64,000 bases of DNA from Marisa cornuarietis (taxonomy: Eukaryota > Mollusca > Gastropoda > Architaenioglossa > Ampullariidae), in assembly GCA_004794655.1 (NCBI GenBank), contig SMMW01000009.1, positions 1,014,501-1,078,500 of the forward strand. Reading direction: 5' to 3'. Numbering within the stretch: the stretch's first letter is position 1; every line of letters starts with the position of its first letter. Below the pieces are notes generated by a model. The model was not told where the DNA came from, did not search any database, and worked only from the letters and a program-made list of their open reading frames with translations. A program made the position numbers and the translations under genes. This document shows, in pieces, positions 1 to 11,600 of this stretch.

Positions 1-1251
1 GTCCTTGTACACTGTTTCAGGACATTGGTGCTTCTCCTCGGTATGGTGTGCACAAGTTTTACGGGATCCGAACCATTTGCCATGCGTGTCGTCTGTGCAC
101 TTAAGCAGAACACATAAATACCCGTTCTCAAATTCTATAGTGTTCATAAAAACCTCATATATAAAGCCTTTATCGTTTAAAATATCATGAATGTTCGTGA
201 CAAATAGATTTACTTCCCAGAGAACGCCTAATACTTTTCTTTTTATTTTTGATTTCTTCTCCCTTATTTATATTAAGAGATTTCCCTCTTACCATTTTTT
301 GGGTAGTTTCCGAAATTCAATATTTTTTCATTTAGATCCTTAAATGGGAACTGTACAGCTGAATTGGAAATTCTGATATGAGTATGCCGACTTTATTTTT
401 TGTCACGTGATTCTTGTGACCTACAAATAACCTGAATTTTATCTCGTTTTATCGCACAGTCATAGCTGTTCCCCTCCATATCACTTGTAATTGAAACTAC
501 ATCCCAACCTCTTATTCAAAATAAATGAGCGGCTGATTCCTATTTAAGTGAGGCGGTGTCTAGCTGTTCTCATCGTTGTTGCGATTAACCATCACAAAGC
601 AAAACGAGAAACAAATAATAAATCGTTAGATTATTATTATTATTCCACGAAAACAAAATTACCTTTCCTCAAAATACTACTTTTCGCTTCAGCATATTTT
701 GTCCTCGGCTAGTCGCACAGAAACGAAAGAAAATCCCTCTCAGGAAAAATACTGGGAGCTGGTCGCTCTTGGAGTGTCTTGCAGCCTCCACACTGGGCCG
801 CCGGAGGGTGAGACTGCGGCAACCAGTGGATGGTCCACCACTACCGGTCTGATCGCAACCTGCAGCCGCGAGCCTTGCAGACGCGGTGTTGGACTGAGTT
901 TGTTTTTAATCATGTGACCAAACTTAAAGCTCGCGAGCGGCCGAGTAGCAAAGCGACATTCCGTGCCCGGTTACAGAAACACCGGATACAGTCACGGGTA
1001 GCTTGTTTCTGGCAGCCATGGCGGTGTAAAAGTTGTAAGGGACCGCTGAACCGCAGACACTGCACAAATGGCAGATCATTGTTTTCTTTGCTTTTGTGTT
1101 CCAGGGTTAGAGAGAGAGAAGAGAGATGGCCGGTCGGCAGAAGGAAGAAGTGTGAAAATATAGACCGAGGGATTAATATTGAACCATCTTTTCATTTAAA
1201 AATCTGTCTTGATCCTACACAAATTTGTCTTCTTTACTTATGCATATCCGT

Positions 1252-1288
<37 letters not shown>

Positions 1289-4200
1289 GCACGCACATAC
1301 TCATGCCAGGTTAATGTTTCTGGAGATCATATCTCCTGCTCTCCTTTCTAATCGTTTGTGTGCAGGCGGTGTGGGGGATGGGGGCAGGGGAAGGGGGGGT
1401 CAGGCCAGAATGGAGGCGGGTTTTCGCTTGAGTAAACAAATACACAGCACTTACTAATTTTTAATATGTTTGCAGAACTTCAGACGTTTTGTTATTGACT
1501 GTAAGAGACAGCTCGTAACACAAATCAATTCTGCTTTCAAAAGGTGTTTGCTTTGAATGAGACCTGCTAGTGGTCATTGCAGAACAGACGCAGACCACAC
1601 CAACACCAGGGACGTCAACAACAGCTATTTTCCGTATCGAGCGCCGTCACCCGCTGCTGTGGCAGGGCGATGATCAGGGCTCATGGCGGCGAGCACAAAC
1701 ATTACTCCTTTATCTAGTTCGCCAGACCTGCGCAAACTAAAACATCCCAAAACCTGTCCGTTGTGACAGCGGTTCCCAGTTTTACCTGTCGGTCACTTGT
1801 TATAATTTTTACCATCTTCACCTTGTCTTGTAGGTGTTTTGTGTGAATGACTCCAGTTATACAGATTCTAAATCCTCCCCGAGTGTTATCAATAAACTGT
1901 TTTGGACTCAAAGACTTTGGTAACTTAAAGGTAAAGGACCCTTTAACCTAGTGACTGGAGGGGTTGTGAATGTAAGTGGTTCACTATGTCTAGGGCACTG
2001 CTGAAGCCTCTCTCTCTCATAAATCAGGTGCTCATTCTTAATTGATGGCTGGAGGAGTGAGGGCTCGTTCAGTTTCGTAGTAACACAGTAACATCAGTCA
2101 CTGGTTAGCTTGTCTATTGTTGAAGAACTATATTTTTACAGGGCGGAGGACCACTGTGCTGGGAGGGTAATTTAAGTAAAAGTATGCCAGCTTCGGATTT
2201 TAGAGTAAGATTGTATATTTAGGTCGTTTAGTGTTAGACTGTTATAAAATTTTAAGCATGTGGTTTGACAGCACTTTTTAGTATAATTAATACTTGTTGT
2301 AAGAAGGTGCAATTTCGTTGTGTTATAGATCATTGTCATTCAGTGTTCATCAGTTCTTACCTTCGTTTCCTCCTTTTCTATGCTATGATCTTTTGCTTTT
2401 CTATCACCTGTCCTTCTAGGTAATGGGGGCGCGCGGCTCCCAGTATACTGGATAGGGATGGAGGACATTTGTTTGTTCGGTAGACAGGTATCCAGCAATA
2501 TCACGGATCAATCCGTGCGTTAGTTTATTTACTTTTAAATATGAATTATGACACAAGGGAATAGATGTAGTGTATGTGTCAGAATGCTGAGGGTTAAGAT
2601 ATGTGCAAGAAAGAGTGAGGACTGTAGAGTGTAGACTGCGAGAAGGGTAGGATACCTAATCATTCGGAGATCCGATGGTCAAGAAAGGAGGGCGTTCACA
2701 CCGCGGTCTCCGAATGAGATCTGTACCCTCTGTAAACGAGGTTTAACCCGAGGAGCACGAGGTTACTCGCTGTACGACCTTCGTGACGTAAACTGTGTTC
2801 TACTGAGTTCACCCTGGGAAGAACGAGAGTCATTGTTGTACGACCTTTGTGATGTATGCTGTGTTCTACTAATCTGCAAAGATAAGAGAGACCTACGTGG
2901 TCTGCATGGTCACTACACTGTATGCTACTTCCTCCAGTGATCGCCTTCCAGCGCGATACGACTTCTAGGGTACTTTCCCTCCTGTGAAGCTATGTACTCT
3001 CGTGTGTTCACTTGGCGTGGAATTTCTGTTTGTGAATATCTATATTCCCATGCATGCACTTGCATTATTTTGCGACACACGCTCTTTCTTTCTGTGTGTA
3101 CGTGCGTGTGTGCGTAGGTGTGTGTGTGTGTGTGTCATGTGCCTAAGTATCAAACAAAGTGGACTTCAGAAGTATAAAATGAAGCGAACTGGTCCAAGCT
3201 GAGTATTTATAAATTGTACACTGGGTTTTTCAAGCTCGGACTGAGCCGTAAGAAGCTTGTAAACATTGACAGAAAGCAGAGTGACTATAGAAGACAACGA
3301 GAGAGAGAGAGAGCGATCAATGGAGTCCTACATTTATTGATTTGATAACCTGAAATCGTATTTCTTGTATTGAGGATTGGAACCCTCTCGTGTGTGTTGT
3401 TAATCTGATCATCATATGTTGATGCAGGCTTAGAGCATTATATAGTGAGCAGAAAAATTTACAATGCGAAGGATACAAGTTAGTATTTTGATTCAGGGTT
3501 TTCATGTTCAATGTTTATTCCCCCTCCCTCCCTATTCCCCTGGCTGTGACTAGTTGCCGCTTGGTTTGACCTCACTGTAGTTAAGTGTATAAGACACGCG
3601 TTGCTAGGCTGTGGACAGCAGTTGTTCATCGCTAGTGGAGATGGTTTTGTGTGAAGGTCCTTGGCCAGGCAACAGTTACCTACGACCTGGGCAACTTAAG
3701 GCAATCATTGTGTTCTTTGTTCAAAGAATGTTTTAAATAACTGTGTTGTGAGACGCATGCGTTTGTGACAAGCTAATTCCTTCCTTATTTCTCTCTTTCT
3801 CTGTAATCCTGGTACGACACGTTAAGTTGTTCCCAGATATCTATCAAGGTGGATATTTGGGAACCAAGTAGCTGTGCAGAGACCCGTCTCGTTATACAAA
3901 TATGGTCCCTAGTGAATAAAAAGTCTTCTAATCCGAAATAAATACAAAAATAAGGTCTTACTGACCAGTCTAATCAGGTTAAATGTTTTACTGAACGAAT
4001 GCTGCTGAGAATTTGTTCATGAATACCTTGGTTTACAATCAGAATGTGGTGATTTGTTTTATCTACAAAGCGAAGGAAACACAAAGGTGATAATCAAAAC
4101 AACAAAGAGCTAACAAATTAATGTGATGTTGCGACTCTAAAACTGACCGGAACAGCTGGTCAACCTGTAACAGAGGCGAGCTTCAGACTCGACAATAGGG

Positions 4201-4630
4201 TGGGAAGAGCTGTTTGTTGATTTCCTCCAACACTCTGCTGTTTATTGATGTGCGTGCGTACGTACGTGTGTGAGAGAGAGAGAGAGAAAGGAGTGAGATT
4301 TCAGTTAGTGCTATCAATTAGTAGTTATACCTAAAGGAATTGGCACAGGTAAACACGAGCTTGAACACAACAGTTCTCTCGCTCCATCTTTCTTTCTCCT
4401 ATCACCCTCCCTACAAACACACAAACACACATTTATAAATGCGCAATAACATTGCCTGATACTGTTGTTTAGTCTTTGTTGATATTCACGGTAGTGGTAG
4501 TGGCATGATGCATGTGTCATGGTGGAGCCAGGTGGCGGATGATGTGGGAAAGTGCAACTAGCCCTAACACAAATACAGAAGCAAGGTTAGGATGTACTGC
4601 AGTAAAATGTAGAGGTCTCTACAAGGAAGC
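1..4630. other. Intergenic, no gene recognised
   Basis: I see no exon of a recognisable protein. The stretch 695-1180 is clearly richer in G+C and CpG than its surroundings and could hold a promoter or untranslated exon of the downstream transporter, but nothing proves it. A CA microsatellite lies at 1253-1300, short GA runs at about 3300 and 4270, and a degenerate tandem repeat near 2770-2930. The small open frames here are short or made of simple repeat. Confidence 0.5.
2771..2935. repeat. Degenerate 66-bp tandem repeat
   Basis: A block starting tgtacgacct at 2771 recurs at 2837, giving a 66-bp period. Both copies continue through a shared ctgtgttctact segment. A third, more diverged copy ends in ctgtatgctact near 2930. 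Function unknown. Confidence 0.6.
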
Positions 4631-4639
4631 CACACCTCA

Positions 4640-4890
4640 CAGAAAACCTATGCTTCACTGTAATAGGCTACTGGACCTACTGTGTAGAATGGAAGAAGCG
4701 AAACAAGCGAGGTGTCATCATCCTGGTCAATAATGACATCTCAGCTAAACACACCAGAAAGGCCAGGGTCCAAAACATGAAACATCAAAGTTGGAAGAAA
4801 ATCATCAAAGGTACCCCGGAAGGTGGAGTACTATATCCCCTATCCTATTTATAATCTTCATAAAACCTAGTCTCAGTAATATTCCAAACT
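4640..4890 (+). mobile_element. LINE reverse transcriptase fragment
   Basis: One frame reads KIIKGTPEGGVLYP near 4797-4840, which matches the reverse-transcriptase motif usually written GTPQGGVLSP that precedes the catalytic region of non-LTR elements. The preceding residues look like the conserved stretch before that motif. The frame is broken on both sides, so this is a dead remnant. The clade cannot be set from so little. Confidence 0.6.
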
Positions 4891-5899
4891 GGGTACATAC
4901 GCACATGGCATCTGTTAAGTAGTAATATTTTTCTTTTAAGTAAATCTGCCAGAAATGTTCGTTATTTCCAGGCAACACCCGTTGAAATTTACGTTTATTT
5001 TATTTGAAGCTGGTCAAGCGATTTAAAATGTTGGAGAGGAATGTTTGCAGGTATCACCTACACGTCTCTCTCACTTAGTTACACGGGGTGGGCCAGCCGC
5101 TCAAGATATCACAACATAAAGAGTGCTTTTTCCAAGTTAGGCGGATATTTTTAATTGGTTCATGTGTAGAACAGCGGAGGATGACGGCAATCCTCAAGAT
5201 ACAAGACTTTCATAAAAGCACAGTAAAAAGCACACACTCCCTCGGTGAATGACTCTGGCATTCATCCACGAATCTCTACGGAAAAAAAACTTGCCTAACC
5301 CCTCACCCTGACTGCTTATATATCTTCCCTTATCGAATCTTCCAGAACTTAATGCCCCACTTCTCATCTTTCACGTGACCGCATCTGCTTACCCTGCCTT
5401 GACCGGTAAGCTTCATTAAATGAGGGTACCAACCGATCAAGTCCAAAGCTCCAAGCTGGCACAACCATGTGTGTGTGTGTGTGTGTGTGTGTGTTGGTGC
5501 GCATGTGTGTCCCCCTCCCCCTCTAGAAAACCCAAAATAAAAAGTCGTCACCTATGGGGCACTGGGCGAGCTTAAGGACGGGGAGGGGGCTCAGGGTTGT
5601 TCAAATGGGGGCGTTTCGTATGCGGTTCCACAAAAAAGGAAAAAGACAATAAGGGACCGCCGACATCCTGTGCCTGACTGACAATCAAAGAAAAGACAAA
5701 ATGATCAGGTATAAAAATCCCCCACCTCACAATCACAGCAGTTCGCTCAGTTTGGAGTACTTGGTAAAATTAATGCGATATTCGCAATACTTACCACAAG
5801 GTACTTTTCGCCAAATTGCTTCACACCCATAATCTTCTTAACTGATGTTCTTCTGACATCATTTAGCAAGCCACTTGAGAGTGGCCATTGCAACATAAA
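4891..5899. other. Intergenic, nothing recognised
   Basis: No coding signal or known repeat is seen apart from a GT microsatellite at 5469-5493. Confidence 0.4.
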
Positions 5900-5909
5900 G
5901 AATAAGGGT

Positions 5910-6182
5910 CAAAGTAAAGCTCATCCCTTAACCTTTTCAGGTCGTTGGGAGGGTGAGGTGTTAGAGACCTCACTTTTCTCGGGGTCAGCTTTACGTGAGG
6001 GCGGTGCCCATCTCCTCTCCCTTGCTGCATTACCTCCCCAAACAGTCTATGGAGTCAGGTACCCATTCCCGCCAGCTGGGTCGATTGGGAGACGGTTGGT
6101 GCCTTAATTGGGAATTGAACCAGCGCGCTCTCAGTTCGGACACCAGAGCTTTAACCACTCGGCTATCCGCTTCCCCATGACG
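5910..6182 (-). mobile_element. tRNA-derived SINE with target-site duplication
   Basis: Read on the minus strand the element begins with a Ser/Leu-type tRNA head: an A box around gccgagtggttaaagc and a B box of the form ggttcaattcc. A non-tRNA body follows. The same body is found at 51188-51457, 58555-58797 and, more diverged, 12640-12893. The 10-bp direct repeat gaataagggt flanks the element (5900-5909 and 6183-6192), as expected for LINE-mediated retroposition. The tRNA part is not a functional tRNA gene because it has no intact cloverleaf or 3' end. Confidence 0.9.
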
Positions 6183-6192
6183 GAATAAGGGT

Positions 6193-8625
6193 GTTGCGAT
6201 GCCAAACTGCAAGTGGAGTGCTGCACACACAATTGTAGAAACACTGCAACGTGTGAGTCGGCCTTTACACACGCAGACAGTGGAACAAATTTACATTCAC
6301 CAACTAGCAACATGACTTTTTGTTAAATGCATGACCATGCGTTAATTACCTTTTGACCCGGTGATTACTACAGTTTCTACAACATGCAGATTCCTCCCTC
6401 TGCGATTGGAGGGTAATCTGGGAGGGAGTCAAAGAGCGAAGTTAATGCTCGTGCTTGTACATATAAAAGAATTATTTCTTTCTTTGTGCGTGATTTGAAT
6501 TCTTTCCCGTAAGTTAATTCGTCGCCTACACACGGCTTGTTGGGTTTGTGGTATGTCATTCTAAACATTATGTTGTCTCGTGTTTTCTAGACGACATCGT
6601 CATCCATAAGAGTTGATGCAAGAGGTTACTGTTCACATTTTGTAGTTGAGACCAGTGCCTCCAGGATAGTATAGAAGCTTCAGGGAAATCTGAGCTCTTC
6701 ATCTTATCTTAAACAAGCCTTTAATACATTATATCCTTACATTTTCTTTAAAAGGGGAAGAGAAGTGCAACGGCGAGAAAAGTTCTGGATCAGATAAAGT
6801 AGTGAGCGTGTTTTGACCAGTGTATTGGACACGGAGGGTGTGCGGTCATTTCCAGTACTCAAGGTAGGTGTAACAGACGCATTGGAAGTGTTGCGGCTTT
6901 CTTGAGGGTGGGGTGGGGATGCACTCAACGTTTAAAGTACCAATAATATTGCAGTGACTTTCTGATCTTTTATCAATGATCAGACAAACAAAATTGACGA
7001 TATTAGGTAATGAGAAACTGACGCACACAGAACAAGGCCTGTTCATCTACACACACATACGTACACTCACACACACCCCACACACCCACACATTTAAATT
7101 AACACACCACTCGCATAGAAATTCTTTAAATTGTGTTGAAATCTTCAACAGCAGTTTCTTTAGAGTTGGTTTTGTGTGACAAGGCATGCTCTGCAACTAA
7201 AAAAGAACGACCACAGCGATGACTCTTAAGCTTCAAAGACCGGTTTGACAGGTGAATGTCTGCTGTGGAACTGGTTGTCAGCGATCTCTTACATACTTAG
7301 AATCCGTCTGGATAAAAGAATGCAAAAACAGCATGATGTTCTTCAGGTATAGCGGTAGTCAGGTCGCTATTTTCATCCGGGAATTTTTTCGGTCTGTTTT
7401 CTCTGGCGGACGAGACACAAAACACTTTGCAGAATATATTTGCTATTTATAAAGATAAGTATATCTACTTCATTCTGCTAGATCTGTTTTAACCGTTTTC
7501 TTTTATTTAAAAATATGAAGGTATGCGTGTCAGCTATAAAAGGAGGTATTGGCGAGGTAAAAAGTGAGAGAGGGAGGGTAAAGAGCTGAAGGGTATCGCA
7601 GTATTTTTACGTTCACGCCCCGGTACATCTACCGCTTGAATACATTAAATGCAAGAACTTGTTTTCTGTGAAATGTTTTTTAAAGGACTAGTGGGGTCCA
7701 TCGTTTCTAATAATTGAGTAAAGCTCAGTAGGCCTGTGCCTTTTGAACTGAGTGGATGATAGGGAGATAGATGCTCACAGATTAGGAAAAATAGTATCTT
7801 GACGGGTTTGACCTCTTTCTTTGCGGCTACTGTAAGTAGACCAGTGCATCTGCAAAATGAGCTGATGGTGGGGAAAAATACAATTCAATCCGATTATGAA
7901 AAAACAGTATGGTGTACTGAGTTCAGTCAATGATATTAAATGTACGTTGAACCCTTGTAGATCTTTAATTATCCTGTTTCGAAAGGAAGTGTTAATAGAA
8001 CTAATGGACGAAGCACGCAAGAAAGACAGATCCTGCGCATAGTTGAGCTTCCTGTCAATCGTGGACACACAAGAGAGGATGTTGTTGATGCCCACAGAGA
8101 AAGCCGCTTATTAGTCAATTGAATTGATTATTTTTAAGCCGCCTCCACGATACGAGGAAATTAAAATGGTTATAGCAACTATAGGCTGTCCGCGAACCAT
8201 TTCCGTACAATCTACCAAAATGGATTTCTGCATGCAGTCTCTTTGTTCTGACGTTCAATTTTCTGTCAACAGCAGTTGAACTTATGTGAAAGCGAAAATA
8301 AATGTATGCGCGTCTGCGTGTACGTGTGTGTGTGTGTGTGTGCACGCGCGCATGAGAGAGGGAGGGAGAGAGTCTGCGTGTGTGTATGCGTGTTCTTGGA
8401 AAAGGGGCCTGGATTGCATGCGCATCTCCATCTTTAAGACTTAAAAGAATCCTTTGAGAGAGAGTTGGCAGATAGCGGCAGCATAATTTCATATTTACCT
8501 AAAATGTTAATTGTTCTGCAAAAGATGTACGTATACGTATGTCTCTTGCTTCCTGCCTTTCTGCTGTCTTACGATGTGTTGTTCCCATGAGATTTTCTTT
8601 GCCTGCTCTTTCCTTGTTTGTTCAG
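6193..8625. other. Intergenic/5' region of the SLC6 gene
   Basis: No coding exon recognised. It holds scattered CA/GT runs, for example 8323-8342. Because the first coding exon downstream is preceded by a good acceptor (tttgttcag, 8617-8625), at least one untranslated exon of the transporter should lie here or further upstream. I cannot place it. Confidence 0.4.
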
Positions 8626-8636
8626 GTGCATTCACC

Positions 8637-11600
8637 ATGACGGAGGAGAAAGCACAGCGAGGGAACTGGGGCAATTGGTTCGAGTTCTTCTTTTCGATCA
8701 TTGGCTGCATGGTGGGACTTGGCAATGTCTGGCGCTTTCCGTATATCTGCTACGTAAATGGCGGAGGTCCGTTTTAATGTGATTGCTGTTAACATTTTTT
8801 GTTTGTGGAAAAAGTTAGACCCAATATTATTTTTTTAAATTATTTTACTGCATTTCTTCTCATCGACATGGGCAACATACGAGGGCCAGAAGAAAAAACA
8901 AACAAATTATGAACGACGAAAGGATAAACAACAGTATCGATGATGAATAGACAAATACAAAAGACGTAAAAGAAAGACGAGCAGCGAAGTAGCAATAAGT
9001 GGAAAAGGGGAGAAGGGTGTGAAAAAACTAGCATTGTTGGACCTGGTGTTAGGAATATGCTAGATTACCTCAATGAAAGCACTTAAGCAGGTTACAATGA
9101 CTAATTAAATTAAATATATTTTTCAGAATTTATCACCTTTTTCAACATTTCACGTCACAGATAGGAAAGAGTTATTTTCTATCATAAGCATACAAATCGA
9201 AATCTACAGTTTAGTAATTATCATCAGTTTATCTGTATTTAATTATCTTTTTTAATTCAATATGTATGACTCAGTAAAAGTTTCCTCAGTGTTAGTAATT
9301 GTAACTTCTACTGGCGTTTCTCGTTTCCAGCTGCTTTTTTAATACCCTACCTCATTGCAATGATATTCTGCGGTGTGCCGCTCATGTTTCTCGAGCTCGC
9401 GTACTGTCAGTTCTCCAACCTGGGACCTGGAAGGGTGTGGGTTGTATGTCCTCTCTTTAAAGGTACGTGTGGCCATAGCTTTTTTAAAAGTATGTCAAAG
9501 TCAGTCATTATAGACATTGTAAATGTACTCTGTTTTGTGTGTGTGTGTGTGTGTGTGTGTGCGTGCGCGCGCGTGCGTGCGTGCGTGCGTGCGTGTACGC
9601 GCTTGCCAGTTCTTATTAGAAGAGAAACCTATAAACTACCCAGGTTATATCCGTTGGTTTATTCTGATTAAGGTATCGGATTCGGCATGGTCCTTCTGAC
9701 TTCAATGGGGTCGATCTACTACAACGTGATCATCAGCTGGGCGTTGTATTACTTAGCCGTCTCCTTCAACTCTGTGCTTCCATGGACAACCTGCGGAAAC
9801 TCCTGGAATTCTCCAGACTGCATAGGGAAGACTTCTGTTTCTAATTTGTCTTCGAAAGCACTGGAAGAGTCGAACCCCTCTCCTAACAGCACAGAAATGA
9901 CCACACTGTTGCACAACTTTACAGCCACGTATGAAGTGAGGAAGACACAGTCTTCTGTTGAGCAGTACTGGAAGTAAGCATCCACAGTGTGTTAAGCCTC
10001 ATCTTATCGCATGCTAACTAGTTTCTTCTTTATAACCATAAATGTCACGGCTTCAATTATTAGTCATCAAATTTCTGTCGAGTCATCTCGCTTCTGTTTC
10101 TTATTCTGCTGCTGTCACACGTGAACAATAAAATTATCGCCTCTGTGTCGAATCTGCCTGCGTGTTTGACAACACTTTTATCAAATTATCAAGATAGCAC
10201 TTCTGCACCATGTATGTCTTGCATCAGAGCAATGCTGGTACTACATACACTACAGCAGTCCTCTGACTAGTTTTGAGGAAGCTAATAAAAACTTTTCTAT
10301 GCCCACCCAGCAAAAACTAGGTCTTGGGTAATCGTGGAAGTGTAAAGACGACAAAATAAAAGGTTGAGCTTGTTTTTCCACAATGCCATGCCCTCGACAC
10401 AGCCCCTGCGGGAGTTTTACCTTTCACTTACCTTTTCGACCTTTTACTTCTAAGCTAAAATAACGTTTAAAGCTGTTCCTTTAAATTACAAAACGTCAGA
10501 AGGTAGATAAGATTTTAAACACAATAACCTTACTTAAAATACTTCAGGAGGTTCCGGAATCTAGCGAGGTTGTAGGTGGCGCTGAGGGAAAACACTTTAT
10601 TCACAGCAATCACGTGCTGCAGCTGACAGACAGCATGGACACGCTGGGGGCGGTACGGTGGGAGCTGTTGCTGTGTCTGCTGGCTGCGTGGCTTATAGTT
10701 TTTTTCTGCCTCTACAAGGACATCAAGACCTCTGGGAAGGTATTCCTGACACATTTTCCATCTGACGATGTTCACACACCCGCACACACACAAACAAGTA
10801 TGCAAACGTACGCTTGGACATACACGTTTACTTATCTTGTGTTCCTGGATTGATCTTCCTTAGTCTCCATTATTTGTGCTTCTTCATCCTTAGACGCATC
10901 CTCCTCCTCATCATCATCATCATTATCATCATCGTCGTCTTCGTCAAAAAAACACAATCTGCAGCTTTTAAAGACACGATTTCCATGGGCACCGGTTCCG
11001 TAGGTGATGTACGTGGCCGCCATACTACCGTATATAGTGCTGTTTGCCCTTCTCATCAGGGGCGCCATATTACCAGGTGCACGTGAAGGAGTCATCTTCT
11101 ACCTTGTGCCCAGGTGGAATAAACTTCTGGAATGGAAAGTAAGAATTTTTACACTTGCTGGGTTTTCCCTACTTTTTATAGATAGAACATATAGTATAGT
11201 ATTCAGCCTGCATATAATGTACATTTTGTTTGGTTGCACGACAAGAACTTCGTCTACCTGAAACAACATTTTAACCAGTTTAGACGACGCCATCTTCCTC
11301 TTGTATACTAAATCGATCTTCATGCACTTCAAAGCGGTCGTACCTTGCATCAGCATGATTTTGTTTTTATATCCGGAAAGAAAAAATCACAATTAAAACG
11401 CACTGAACAATCAGGTGCTGGTGATTTTTAAAACCATTTAAACTAATGGTTGTGTGGTGCTAATAAAAGTATAGAACTATAGTCAGAACGCTCTACACAT
11501 TAGCGAAACTTGTTAATAGTATGTTAAACTGCTGTACAAGTTCAAATTTTACTGTTATTTGTCCAAAAACACACAGAAAATTATTTACAGAGCATGTGTA

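Noticed and set aside
699..1351. Overlapping frames in the GC-rich segment as a protein-coding first exon
   Set aside because: No similarity to a known N terminus, and the upper frame runs into a CA repeat; at most an untranslated exon or promoter.
10832..11095. Minus-strand frame with an acidic Asp/Glu run
   Set aside because: It is the antisense of a CAT/ATC-rich intron and of SLC6 exon 5; no splice or start support.
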